Of a DNA stretch of 15,045 nucleotides, positions 6,293 through 14,112 are shown in pieces. This stretch comes from an uncultured Blautia sp. (GTDB lineage Bacteria; Bacillota; Clostridia; Lachnospirales; Lachnospiraceae): contig NZ_CAKROJ010000049.1 in the NCBI RefSeq assembly GCF_934372025.1, positions 1-15,045 of the forward strand. The letters run 5' to 3'. The translations under genes were made by a program, and so were the position numbers. Below the pieces are notes generated by a model. That model saw only the letters and a program-made list of their open reading frames with translations, searched no databases and was not told the DNA's origin. Every line of letters begins with the position of its first letter. Position 1 is the first letter of the stretch.

Positions 6293-6694
6293 TTATAAAT
6301 TTCCAAGGTCAATCTTGTATTCGTCAGAACCTTCCTGATTTACAGTGTAATATGCAGCTCTTCTTTCTGCATTGATATAAATGCAGATTTCTCCTTCAAG
6401 GCCTTTTTCTGCAACTTCTTTTTTGACAGCCTTTTCTACAGCTTTCAGAGATACATTTGTCTCAAAGATTTCAAGAGATACTTCTTTTATTCTTGTAGTT
6501 GCTGCTTTACGAACAGCCTTTGTTGCTGTCTTGGTTGCAGCCTTAACTGCTGTTGCGGATTCTTCTACTTTCTGAGCAGCTGCCTTTACAGTTTCTTCAA
6601 CCTTTGCGGCTGTCTCTGTGATAGCTTCTGTTGTTTTTGCTGTTGTTTTTGCTGCAGTTGTCTTAGCTGCTGTTTTTACACTTCTTTTTCTCAT
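6293..6694 (-). CDS. DUF6465 family protein with Ala/Thr/Lys-rich N-terminus
   Basis: A 133-residue protein. The ATG at 6694 is chosen because AGGAGG (complement of 6703-6708) is 8 nt upstream; the ATG at 6721 has no such site. Residues 1-70 are a repetitive, basic Ala/Thr/Lys tract (KTAAKTTAAKTTAKTTEA) that would form amphipathic helices, similar in composition to histone H1-like or phasin-like tails. Residues 75-133 (SLEIFETNVSLKAVEKAVKK, then IYINAERRAAYYTVN) form the small alpha/beta DUF6465 domain known from Lachnospiraceae. Function is unknown; nucleic acid binding is a guess from the basic tail. The gene sits in one transcript with dus: its TAA is 3 nt before the dus ATG. Confidence 0.8.
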   Translation of the reverse strand: MRKRSVKTAAKTTAAKTTAKTTEAITETAAKVEETVKAAAQKVEESATAVKAATKTATKAVRKAATTRIKEVSLEIFETNVSLKAVEKAVKKEVAEKGLEGEICIYINAERRAAYYTVNQEGSDEYKIDLGNL

Positions 6695-6715
6695 AACATT
6701 TTCCTCCTGAACATT

Positions 6716-6744
6716 GGTCACTGTTCACCTTGCTCGCAATAACC
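6716..6744. repeat. TTACTGTTCAC-type repeat, copy in the DUF6465 leader
   Basis: GGTCACTGTTCACC at 6716-6729 is followed by GCAATAACC at 6736-6744, whose ends partly complement each other. It shares ACTGTTCAC with the copies at 6818-6846 and 11996-12022. It is the most diverged of the three. Confidence 0.35.
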
Positions 6745-6770
6745 CGGTTAATAAATATCACTTCTCTGTA

Positions 6771-6799
6771 ACAGTACCACAAACCTTATAGTCTGTCAA
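6771..6799 (-). promoter_or_regulatory. Promoter of the DUF6465-dus operon
   Basis: A perfect TTGACA (complement of 6794-6799) is followed after 17 bp by TACTGT (complement of 6771-6776), which is preceded by TGG and so acts as an extended -10. The leader to the ATG is about 70 nt. Confidence 0.5.
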
Positions 6800-6807
6800 A
6801 TTTATAA

Positions 6808-6846
6808 CAAAAAATATATTACTGTTCACACCGTTGAAAACAGAAT
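6808..6846 (-). terminator. Terminator of miaB, formed by a TTACTGTTCAC-type hairpin
   Basis: On the minus strand, ATTCTGTTTTC pairs with GAACAGTAAT (about 9 bp with a bulge) around AACGGTGT, then ATATATTTTTTG follows. It overlaps the TGA of miaB (6846-6848). The same core hairpin recurs after proA. Confidence 0.6.
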
Positions 6847-8273
6847 CACTCTGCAATGGAACCCATATAGTAGAATCCATGGCATTCATCCAGTCTTACT
6901 TTTACATATTTTCCGAGAAGATCCTCTGTTCCCGGGAAATGTACCAGAAGATTGTATTCTGTTCTTCCTGTAAATATTCCTTTTTCTCTGCTTTCTTCCT
7001 CTACCAGTACTTCCTGCACGGTTCCTTCAAATCTGGATGAACGTTTGCGTCCCTCCTGCTGAACAAGTGCAAGCAGACGGTTAAAACGTTCTTTGGCAAC
7101 ATCCTCCGGTACCTGTTCCATCTCGGCAGCAGGTGTACCGCTTCTTCTGGAATACAGGAATGTAAAAGCAGTATCATAACCACATTTGGATACTACATCC
7201 AGCGTCTCCTGGAAATCTTCCTCTGTCTCTCCCGGGAAGCCGACAATAATATCTGTTGTCAGAGAAATATCCGGAATTGCTGTACGGATCTTCTCTACCA
7301 GGCCCAGATATTTTTCTTTGTCATAACGTCTGTTCATATTCTTAAGAATACGGCTGCTTCCCGACTGAAGCGGAAGATGCAGATGATGACAGATTTTCTT
7401 ACTTCTGGCCATAGTCTCGATCAGCTCATCAGAAAGGTCCTTCGGATGAGATGTCATAAAACGGATACGTCTGAGCCCTTCAATGTCCTCCAGCATTTCC
7501 AGAAGCTGTGCAAAGGTCACCGGATGCTCCAGCGTTTTGCCATAGGAATTTACATTCTGGCCAAGCAGCATAACCTCAGAAACGCCATCGGCAACCAGTC
7601 TTTTTACTTCTTTTACGATTGCTTCCGGCTCACGGCTTCTCTCACGTCCTCTTACATATGGAACAATACAGTAGCTGCAGAAATTATTGCATCCAAACAT
7701 GATATTCACACCAGATTTAAATGTGTAATTTCTCTCCGTCGGCAGATCTTCGACAATCTGATCGGTACCTTCCCAGATATCCACGATCTGCCGCTCAGAC
7801 TGGAGCATCTCATAAAAAAGCTCCGCATATTTAAAGATATTATGTGTTCCAAATACCAGGTTTACAAATGGATATGACTTTTTGATTTTATCTACTACAT
7901 GCTGTTCCTGCATCATACATCCAAAAAGGATGATTTTCATATCCGGGTTATGATCTTTCAGACTGTGGAGATGCCCCAGTCTTCCGTATACCTTAAGATT
8001 AGCATTTTCACGGACAGTACAGGTATTATAGATAACCACATCTGCTTCTTCGTTATCCTGTCTGTGATAGCCGATCTCGTCCATGATTCCTGCAACAGCT
8101 TCTGACTGCTTTTCGTTCATCTGACATCCGAATGTCGTCAGACAATATGTCAACGGACGTCCAAGAGTGTTGGACTTCTGTGCGGTCAGTGCCTGTGCAA
8201 GTTCTATAAATGAACGCTGACGCAGAGTTTCCTCTGCACTTGTATTCTGTCCTTTAGCGGATTCGTTTATCAT
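6846..8273 (-). CDS. miaB: tRNA (N6-isopentenyl adenosine(37)-C2)-methylthiotransferase MiaB
   Basis: MiaB is a radical SAM enzyme that adds a methylthio group to C2 of i6A at position 37 of tRNAs reading UNN codons. All parts are present. The N-terminal UPF0004 domain has cluster-binding Cys 50 (FGCQMNEKQSE), 85 (NTCTVRENA) and 119 (FGCMMQEQ). The radical SAM core has C195-x3-C199-x2-C202 (GCNNFCSYCIVP). A C-terminal TRAM domain covers about the last 65 residues. The start at 8273 gives 475 residues and has AAGGAG (complement of 8283-8288) 9 nt upstream; the TTG at 8306 and the ATG at 8291 have no site before them. It ends at a hairpin terminator. The M14-like gene lies 112 bp upstream in the same direction and may be cotranscribed. 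Confidence 0.97.
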   Translation of the reverse strand: MINESAKGQNTSAEETLRQRSFIELAQALTAQKSNTLGRPLTYCLTTFGCQMNEKQSEAVAGIMDEIGYHRQDNEEADVVIYNTCTVRENANLKVYGRLGHLHSLKDHNPDMKIILFGCMMQEQHVVDKIKKSYPFVNLVFGTHNIFKYAELFYEMLQSERQIVDIWEGTDQIVEDLPTERNYTFKSGVNIMFGCNNFCSYCIVPYVRGRERSREPEAIVKEVKRLVADGVSEVMLLGQNVNSYGKTLEHPVTFAQLLEMLEDIEGLRRIRFMTSHPKDLSDELIETMARSKKICHHLHLPLQSGSSRILKNMNRRYDKEKYLGLVEKIRTAIPDISLTTDIIVGFPGETEEDFQETLDVVSKCGYDTAFTFLYSRRSGTPAAEMEQVPEDVAKERFNRLLALVQQEGRKRSSRFEGTVQEVLVEEESREKGIFTGRTEYNLLVHFPGTEDLLGKYVKVRLDECHGFYYMGSIAE

Positions 8274-8384
8274 TTCGTATAACTCCTTCATTTTCGGTAA
8301 TGACAAATTGCTGTGTTAACGCGATTTATGCTTTCAAAGCACTATTATTTAATATACAGGAATTTCGTTTCCTGCGCAAGTCTG

Positions 8385-9287
8385 TCAGAGAGAAAAAAGA
8401 TATTCCAGCGGCAATGTACGTATTTCTCTGTATTCTTTTTCATCAGGAACTGCTTCTCCTTCTCTGTTTCTTTCCGGAATTTCAATTCGAAAGGATGGCT
8501 GCCTGCATATTTCTGCATAAAACTGTTCCGGCGAACCATATCCCCTCTTCCCTGTCGGCTCCATATCATCCAGCTGGAATTTCATCTTATCAGACTTCAT
8601 TGCCGCCTGTTTCTGTAAATGCCTTGCAAGCCGATAACTCTTCTGATTGGCGGCAAACGACTGCGGCTGTCTGAAATACAAAATACGTCTTTCCGAATAG
8701 CCAAAGGAGAGAAGTCCTCGCCCCGGATTTTCCTGAAAAACTTTTACCAGTGCCTTTGTTTCGTTTTCACTTGCCGGCTGACTGTGTATCTGTCTTCTTT
8801 TGTAATATTGTGTAGGAAAATTATTTTTCAGAATAATTCCGCGACCGTTGCCGTTAAACTCTTTGCAGGGAACCTCCTGCATCCGCAGCATCTGACGATA
8901 CACAGGATTTCTGATCGCAAAAAAATCCTTCTCGTAGATCTCATATCCATCCGGATTCAGAAGCGGTATGAAACAGAATTTCCATCTTTCCAGCAAATCC
9001 CGCAGATCATAAAGCTCGTCCAGTTTCCATCTGCATTCCCATGCTCTTGTATACTCCTTCAGCATCTCCAGAAGATATACCGGCATACATCTGTCTCTGC
9101 CGCTTAATCCTGCAATACAGAAAACTGTCTCCACACCATGTCCAAGCTGCACCATCGGAATCATCCTGTCATCATGACTTTTGCCGATCACCTGAAACTG
9201 TGCGATTTCTGTATAACGTCCTGCTGTTTCCCACATTTCATAATAAATGTTCTCATAAGTACAAAATGTCCTGTCCGTATTGATCAT
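8385..9287 (-). CDS. M14 carboxypeptidase-like protein lacking zinc ligands (probable pseudoenzyme)
   Basis: A 300-residue protein with the M14 (zinc carboxypeptidase) framework: IPLLNPDGYE (residues 107-116), NGNGRGIILKNNFP (145-158), and SFRIEIPE with the general-base glutamate at 269. The metal site, however, is gone. The usual HxxE is LSGRD (S62, D65) and the third zinc His is absent from LLSFGYSERRILYF (192-205). The substrate-binding Asn-Arg of DLNRNF is Lys-Asn (154-155). There is no signal peptide, unlike exported murein peptidases, so it probably stays in the cytoplasm. The start at 9287 has GAGGG 8 nt upstream. The frame is intact, which argues for a kept non-catalytic role such as binding peptides or a partner. 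Upstream is the terminator of the surface-protein gene; downstream is miaB. Confidence 0.8.
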   Translation of the reverse strand: MINTDRTFCTYENIYYEMWETAGRYTEIAQFQVIGKSHDDRMIPMVQLGHGVETVFCIAGLSGRDRCMPVYLLEMLKEYTRAWECRWKLDELYDLRDLLERWKFCFIPLLNPDGYEIYEKDFFAIRNPVYRQMLRMQEVPCKEFNGNGRGIILKNNFPTQYYKRRQIHSQPASENETKALVKVFQENPGRGLLSFGYSERRILYFRQPQSFAANQKSYRLARHLQKQAAMKSDKMKFQLDDMEPTGKRGYGSPEQFYAEICRQPSFRIEIPERNREGEAVPDEKEYREIRTLPLEYLFSL

Positions 9288-9348
9288 AGCTCTGCCCTCT
9301 TGTATGTATATAAACTGTCAATCTATAGGTTTCTGTACTATTATATGT

Positions 9349-9377
9349 AAAAAGACAGGCCAAAATGACCTGTCTTT
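9349..9377 (-). terminator. Rho-independent terminator of the large surface-protein gene
   Basis: On the minus strand AAAGACAGG (complement of 9369-9377) pairs with CCTGTCTTT (complement of 9351-9359) as a perfect 9-bp stem with a 9-nt loop, ending in a T-run. It is 19 bp past the stop codon at 9396. Confidence 0.85.
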
Positions 9378-9395
9378 CACAAAATCCGTAATGGA

Positions 9396-11831
9396 TTACT
9401 GTTCTTCTTTTTTGCGCTTGCGAACCACAACATATCCGCCTGCCAGAAGGGAAAGCACTGCCAGTGCAGACATTGTTCCGATCGGGGATTCATCCGCTGT
9501 GGATACGGCAGATTTTGATTTGGAGCCTGCATCCTTCTCTGAAGCTGCAGCTGTTGCAGTCAGTTCAGCATCTTCTCCTGAACCTCCTCCGCCTGTCTCG
9601 TTTTCATATCCCGGAATGACGGTTCCATTTTCCTTTGCTTCCTTGAGGTATTCCTGCAGTTCCTCCTCTGTGTAACCAGCTGACTGAAAACTCATCTGCA
9701 GAGCTTCCGGCTTTCCGACTGCATCCCAGCCCTCACCATTAAATCTGTATTTCTGGAAGAAGACATACAATGGAATGCTCTTCGCCGTTGACATTCCTTT
9801 TGAAGCCATAATCTGCATCTTACTCTGTGGATTACTTCCGTCAGAGCTGGTACTCCAGTATGCAAACTGGTATCTCTCATCCCCGGCAATATATTCTTTA
9901 TCTGCCATACCTGCTTCTTCTACCGTGAAAGAATATGCCTTACCCGGGAAGAATTTCATTTCTCCTTCCAGACCGGAGACTTTATTATCATTGATCGTAT
10001 ATGTTCTGGCTGCTCTGGCTGCTTTCTTTTCCGGACGGTTTTTGAATTCAATCACAATTTTCTGTACTGTTTCGTCTTCTGTAGACTTGGCAACAACTGC
10101 AAGTGCATAATTTCCGTCTTTTACTTCGATAGCCTTCAGAGGAAGTGTAGAACCTGCTTTGGCAGATTTTGTCTTCTTGCTCTTGTCATATTTTATATCA
10201 GCTGCTTTTGTTCCGGATGCAACAAGCTCATAATACCAGTTACAATTATGATTTGTCGTAACTTTGACCTGTTTCAGCTTATTATGATTGTTCTTATACC
10301 ATGTATCATCACCCTGCTGTTTGAGTTCAAACGCAGCCGGTTTTGCCGGACGATTCTCAAGTGGAATTACACATGTCGTCGTCTTACCGGTTGAAATACT
10401 CTTGGCATAGATAACTATTGACTTAGCAGAAGATGATATGTTCTTGGCAGTAAGTGTAATGGTTTTGCCTTTTGATGCTTTTTTTTGGGCTTTGCTATCG
10501 TCAAAAGCTTTTCCATCTACGTACATACCATAATATTTACAGTCCTCTGTAGCTGTAAAACGCACAGTCACTTTACTGTAATTTTCCCAGTCGGAAGCTG
10601 TCACCTGACCAACCTGTGTGACCTTAAACGGCTCCTCTACCGGAGGTTCTGGTGTATCTGCTGTTTTCTCAAGTGTCGCCGTGTCCCCGCTCTTGGAAAC
10701 CTTAAATTCATATCCGGCTGCATCATACTTAAATCCGGCTACTGCCTTTGCAAATTCTTCTGTGCTTACATACGGCTGATCCGCTTCGTTTTTGCCGATC
10801 GCGATAACGGTCTTGCCAGCTTCAGCTGCTGCATCTGTATACCCAACCGCTGCTGTTTCCGCAAACGCACCTGTCACCTTAACCGCCGGCTCAGATGTAT
10901 CTGCAAGCTCCACGAACAGGTTGGCAGCTGCGCCATCACTGTTCTTATTCTCTGTTACCTGGATTCCACCCTGTACACACACCGTTGTTGTACTGTAAAC
11001 AGCACCTTTGGCTCCTGTGTTGGCAGTTACTGTACCACCGGCCAGCATAAGCTTACCGCCGTTATTGCTGATGGCTCCACCATTATCTGTTGTAATGTTG
11101 TTGGTAAGTGTTACTCCGTCATATACTTCCAGTGAAGCGGAATCACTCACAGAAATGAGTGTCTTAACAGTACCCGCTGATGTACCGTCAAGTGTAAGGC
11201 TTGCTCCGTCACCTTCCACTTCTAATGCAAGTTCACTGTCAGCACCACTTACTGTAAACATCTCATCTGTAAAGCCTTCTGCTCTTGTAAACTTTACTTG
11301 TGCCGTGGCAGTGATGCTTACCCGTTTGCCGTCTTTAACCGTGATCGGTGCGGAAATACTCTGATCCTTCGTAATCTCAACAACAGGAATCTGTACATTG
11401 CCTTCTGCATCCGTCGTTGGTGCAGGAACATTGTCAATCGCTTCCTGAATTGTATTATAAGGTGTGGTAACACCATTTATCGTAACCAGGATACCCGCTG
11501 AAGTTTCTCCAACGTCCGGAGTTTCTGTAACCTCCGGTGCCGGGGTTTCTTCCTGCTCCTGTGGCTGCTCTGCCGGTGCTTCTGTCACTGGAGCCTCCGG
11601 TACCGGTGTTTCTGCTGCCGGTTCTTCCGGTGTCTCAGGTGCAGGAGTTTCTTCCGCAGGAGTCTCCTGTGCAGAACTGTCATCTGCTGCAGAATCGCCT
11701 TCAGCCGGAGCCTCCTCTGATGCTTCAGATGCAGCTGCTGTTTCGCCCTCAGCTGCAAATACAGCTGCCGGTGCACTGCTCATTGCAAGTGCGCCTGCCA
11801 AAATAAAAGCATATAACTGTTTTCGTCTCAA
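9396..11831 (-). CDS. Large secreted surface protein with beta-helix-like region and C-terminal membrane anchor
   Basis: An 811-residue exported protein. Residues 1-27 are a signal peptide (cut near VFA-AEG). Residues 28-112 are a Pro/Glu/Thr/Ala-rich stalk. Residues 113-370 look like a right-handed beta-helix (NGVTTPYNTIQEAIDNVP, then DNGGAISNNGGKLMLAGGTV), as in adhesins and pectin-lyase-fold proteins. Two tandem homologous modules of about 95 residues follow, ending in IPLENRPAKPA and IEFKNRPEKKA. Residues 782-811 are SPIGTM, a hydrophobic helix and RKRKK, which is a sorting-signal layout, but VSTAD stands where LPXTG would be. The TTG start at 11831 is fixed by GGGAGG (complement of 11839-11844) 7 nt upstream. 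It has its own strong promoter and terminator. Adhesion or wall attachment is inferred; no catalytic motif is recognised. Confidence 0.88.
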   Translation of the reverse strand: MRRKQLYAFILAGALAMSSAPAAVFAAEGETAAASEASEEAPAEGDSAADDSSAQETPAEETPAPETPEEPAAETPVPEAPVTEAPAEQPQEQEETPAPEVTETPDVGETSAGILVTINGVTTPYNTIQEAIDNVPAPTTDAEGNVQIPVVEITKDQSISAPITVKDGKRVSITATAQVKFTRAEGFTDEMFTVSGADSELALEVEGDGASLTLDGTSAGTVKTLISVSDSASLEVYDGVTLTNNITTDNGGAISNNGGKLMLAGGTVTANTGAKGAVYSTTTVCVQGGIQVTENKNSDGAAANLFVELADTSEPAVKVTGAFAETAAVGYTDAAAEAGKTVIAIGKNEADQPYVSTEEFAKAVAGFKYDAAGYEFKVSKSGDTATLEKTADTPEPPVEEPFKVTQVGQVTASDWENYSKVTVRFTATEDCKYYGMYVDGKAFDDSKAQKKASKGKTITLTAKNISSSAKSIVIYAKSISTGKTTTCVIPLENRPAKPAAFELKQQGDDTWYKNNHNKLKQVKVTTNHNCNWYYELVASGTKAADIKYDKSKKTKSAKAGSTLPLKAIEVKDGNYALAVVAKSTEDETVQKIVIEFKNRPEKKAARAARTYTINDNKVSGLEGEMKFFPGKAYSFTVEEAGMADKEYIAGDERYQFAYWSTSSDGSNPQSKMQIMASKGMSTAKSIPLYVFFQKYRFNGEGWDAVGKPEALQMSFQSAGYTEEELQEYLKEAKENGTVIPGYENETGGGGSGEDAELTATAAASEKDAGSKSKSAVSTADESPIGTMSALAVLSLLAGGYVVVRKRKKEEQ

Positions 11832-11873
11832 TTTCAGTCCTCCCGTAGTGCGTATATCAATCTTATCTTTTAT

Positions 11874-11907
11874 GTAACAGGAAGATTACCGAGTAATTTC
11901 CTGTCAC
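11874..11907 (-). promoter_or_regulatory. Long hairpin in the leader of the surface-protein mRNA
   Basis: On the minus strand GTGACAGGAA pairs with TTCCTGTTAC (10 bp, one G-T), and inside it ATTAC pairs with GTAAT around TCG. It lies between the promoter and the start codon, about 40 nt before the TTG. No T-run follows, so it is not a terminator. It may protect the mRNA or be a regulator site. Confidence 0.55.
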
Positions 11908-11939
11908 ACAAAAAAGTTTGCATCTCTAAACTATAGATA

Positions 11940-11968
11940 ATTATACACACGCCTTCTTTAATTGTCAA
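11940..11968 (-). promoter_or_regulatory. Consensus sigma-A promoter of the surface-protein gene
   Basis: TTGACA (complement of 11963-11968), a 17-bp spacer and TATAAT (complement of 11940-11945) match the consensus at every base. The leader is about 100 nt. Confidence 0.9.
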
Positions 11969-11995
11969 ATCACCTGTCCTGTATAAAGGCTATCG

Positions 11996-12022
11996 GTTAC
12001 TGTTCACTCCGTTCACAGCAAC
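11996..12022. repeat. TTACTGTTCAC-type hairpin repeat after proA
   Basis: GTTACTGT (11996-12003) pairs with ACAGCAAC (12015-12022), with a G-U pair on the minus strand and an 11-nt loop holding CACTCCGTT. It starts 9 nt past the proA stop. No T-run follows, so termination would be inefficient unless helped. It matches the hairpin after miaB. Confidence 0.5.
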
Positions 12023-12030
12023 TGTCATCT

Positions 12031-13281
12031 CTACTGACGAATCTGTCCGTTTCCATAGATGATATATTTGGTCGTTGTCAGTGCAAGCAGTCCCATCGGT
12101 CCTCTGGCGTGAAGCTTCTGGGTACTGATGCCGATTTCTGCACCATATCCGAATTCAAATCCATCCGTAAATCTGGTAGATGCATTGACATATACTGCTG
12201 CCGCATCTACTTCATCCAGGAATTTCTGAGCATTGGCATAATTATTGGTGATGATTGCCTCAGAATGTCCCGTATTATACCGATTGATATGTGCAATAGC
12301 CTCGTCTACAGAATACACCACTTTAATGGACAGTATGTAATCCAGATATTCCGTTCCCCAGTCTTCTTCTGATGCAGCCACGGCTCCCGGCATCAGCTGC
12401 AGTGCTTCCTTATCTGCGCGCATCTGTACATGCTTTTCCTGGAGACGTTTTGCAAGAACCGGAAGAAGTGCTTCCTTGACACCGGCATTTACAAGGAGGG
12501 ATTCACATGCATTGCACACACCCACTCTCTGTGTCTTTGCATTCATGATAATATCCACTGCCATGTCCAGATCTGCACTCTCGTCTACATAAATATGACA
12601 ATTTCCCGTTCCTGTCTCAATGACCGGAATCGTACTCTGGTTGACAACCGCTTTGATCAGTCCCTTACCGCCTCGTGGGATAAGTACATCTACATACTCG
12701 TTCATCTTCATGAATTCGGCTGCTGTCTCTCTGGATGTATCCTGGATCAGCTGGATCGCGTTCTCTGTCACACCATTTGCCTTCAGTGTTTCACGAATAC
12801 ATTTTACGATTGCTTCATTAGAATGAATCGCGTCACTGCCGCCCTTCAGGATCACAACATTACCGGTCTTAAAGCAAAGACCAAACGCATCTGCCGTTAC
12901 ATTCGGACGTGCCTCATAAATGATTCCGATGACACCGAGCGGAACTCTTTTCTGTCCGATCAGGAGACCATTCGGACGTTTTTTCATTCCTGTCACTTCC
13001 CCGATCGGGTCTTCCAGTGCCACAAGCTGCTGCAGTCCCTCTGCCATCCCCTGGATTCTTTCCGGTGTAAGGAGAAGTCTGTCAACAAGTCCTTCCGGCA
13101 TATTGTTCTTTTTGCCATTCTCAACATCTGCTGCATTTGCTCTGATAAGCTCTTCTGTGCATTCCACCAGATGCTGTGCAACTGCAGCAAGTACCTGATT
13201 CTTTTTGTTTGTGGTTATGGTACGCAGAGTATTTTCTGCTTCCTTCGCATTCTGTCCAAGCTGTAACAGCATTTCATTCAT
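12031..13281 (-). CDS. proA: Glutamate-5-semialdehyde dehydrogenase (gamma-glutamyl phosphate reductase)
   Basis: ProA reduces gamma-glutamyl phosphate to glutamate-5-semialdehyde with NADPH, the second step of proline synthesis. The 416-residue length is typical. Family marks are VPLGVIGIIYEARPNVTADA (residues 113-132), FKTGNVVILKGGSDA, LIPRGGKGLI, and the catalytic Cys 256 in QRVGVCNACESLLV. The C-terminus has the usual RFTDGFEFGYGAEIGIST and HARGPMGL. The ATG at 13281 has AGGAGG (complement of 13289-13294) 7 nt upstream. It is the last gene of the operon, 42 bp after the 5-FCL gene. ProB, which makes its unstable substrate, is encoded in the same operon. Confidence 0.98.
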   Translation of the reverse strand: MNEMLLQLGQNAKEAENTLRTITTNKKNQVLAAVAQHLVECTEELIRANAADVENGKKNNMPEGLVDRLLLTPERIQGMAEGLQQLVALEDPIGEVTGMKKRPNGLLIGQKRVPLGVIGIIYEARPNVTADAFGLCFKTGNVVILKGGSDAIHSNEAIVKCIRETLKANGVTENAIQLIQDTSRETAAEFMKMNEYVDVLIPRGGKGLIKAVVNQSTIPVIETGTGNCHIYVDESADLDMAVDIIMNAKTQRVGVCNACESLLVNAGVKEALLPVLAKRLQEKHVQMRADKEALQLMPGAVAASEEDWGTEYLDYILSIKVVYSVDEAIAHINRYNTGHSEAIITNNYANAQKFLDEVDAAAVYVNASTRFTDGFEFGYGAEIGISTQKLHARGPMGLLALTTTKYIIYGNGQIRQ

Positions 13282-13323
13282 AGCATAACCTCCTCGGGGC
13301 AGTTCCGCCCATTATAAAATAAT

Positions 13324-13878
13324 TTATTTCAAACGATAAATCTCTTCTTCTGTAACGATGATCTCCGGTGAAATATCTGTAGGTTCCGTCGGCACCTCCG
13401 GCATCATCTGGAATTCAAATGCCACCGCAACTCTTCTGATCTGCGGATGTTTTTCCAGAAAACGGTCATAAAAGCCACCACCATATCCTACTCTGTGATT
13501 TGCCCTGTCAAAAGCCACTCCCGGCATGATCATAAGGGCCTCTTCCCACTGAACGATCTCTCCGCGTGCAGGCTCCGGAATGCCAAAATACCCTGCCTCC
13601 AGCTGTGCAAAATCGGTCAGTTTGTAGAATACCATGTCCTTTCCGACCACTTTGGGAACTGCTACTTCTTTGCCATCCTTCCAGGCAGCTTCTATGATAT
13701 ATCTGGTCATCACCTCATGATTGTAATCGGCATAAGCCAGAATTCTCTGACTGTCTCTGTACTCAGAAAGAGAAGTGACCGTTTCTGCAATCTTTTTGCT
13801 CCAGTCATCGATCTGCTGATCTGTGTGTGCTTTTCTTGCTGCAAAGATCTGTTTTCTAATTGCCTTTTTTTCTTCCAT
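13324..13878 (-). CDS. 5-formyltetrahydrofolate cyclo-ligase
   Basis: This enzyme converts 5-formyl-THF to 5,10-methenyl-THF using ATP, returning a storage or inhibitory folate to the one-carbon pool. The 184 residues show the family marks: a basic N-terminus with RKQIFAARK (residues 8-16), GIPEP (99-103), LMIMPGVAFD (115-124) and the ATP/folate loop GYGGGFYDRFL (131-141). The ATG at 13878 lies inside the 3' end of the DUF896 gene (23-bp overlap) and has only a modest GGGAG before it, so translational coupling is likely. It sits between DUF896 and proA in the proline operon. Its link to proline synthesis is not obvious and may simply be gene order. Confidence 0.95.
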   Translation of the reverse strand: MEEKKAIRKQIFAARKAHTDQQIDDWSKKIAETVTSLSEYRDSQRILAYADYNHEVMTRYIIEAAWKDGKEVAVPKVVGKDMVFYKLTDFAQLEAGYFGIPEPARGEIVQWEEALMIMPGVAFDRANHRVGYGGGFYDRFLEKHPQIRRVAVAFEFQMMPEVPTEPTDISPEIIVTEEEIYRLK

Positions 13879-14080
13879 ATTTTTCTCCCAGGTTTATAAC
13901 AGAACCATCGTTCTCTTTGACATCAATGTTATTCAGCTGTGCTCTGAGATTCTTACGTACTGCGGCAATATACTCCTTTCGAAGCTCTGCCTGTTCCGCT
14001 TTTTCTTCTTCTGTCAGACCTACACTCTTTGCCTTATGTGCCAGCGTATTAATACGGTCTATTTTCTTATTATCCATCAT
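13856..14080 (-). CDS. DUF896 (YnzC-like) small protein
   Basis: A 74-residue helical protein of the DUF896/UPF0291 family, known from Bacillus subtilis YnzC as a three-helix or hairpin fold of unclear function. The typical pattern is seen: IDRINTLAHKAKSVGLTEEE (residues 7-26), then AELRKEYIAAVRKNLRAQL (31-49). The C-terminus (ENDGSVINLGEKYGRKKGN) is polar and basic. The ATG at 14080 has AGGAGG (complement of 14089-14094) 8 nt upstream. It lies 32 bp after proB and overlaps the next gene by 23 bp, so the three are one transcript. Confidence 0.92.
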   Translation of the reverse strand: MMDNKKIDRINTLAHKAKSVGLTEEEKAEQAELRKEYIAAVRKNLRAQLNNIDVKENDGSVINLGEKYGRKKGN

Positions 14081-14112
14081 AATTATTTCCTCCTGAAAAG
14101 TCCTGAATCGTA

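Noticed and set aside
9316..9321. TTGACA on the minus strand upstream of the M14-like gene as a promoter -35
   Set aside because: No -10-like hexamer is found 16-19 bp downstream; the nearby TATAAT at 9340-9345 lies on the wrong side of it and has no -35 of its own.
9396..11831. Several long plus-strand open frames opposite the surface-protein gene
   Set aside because: They are reverse-complement shadows of the Pro/Glu/Thr/Ala-rich coding sequence, with no ribosome sites and low-complexity translations.
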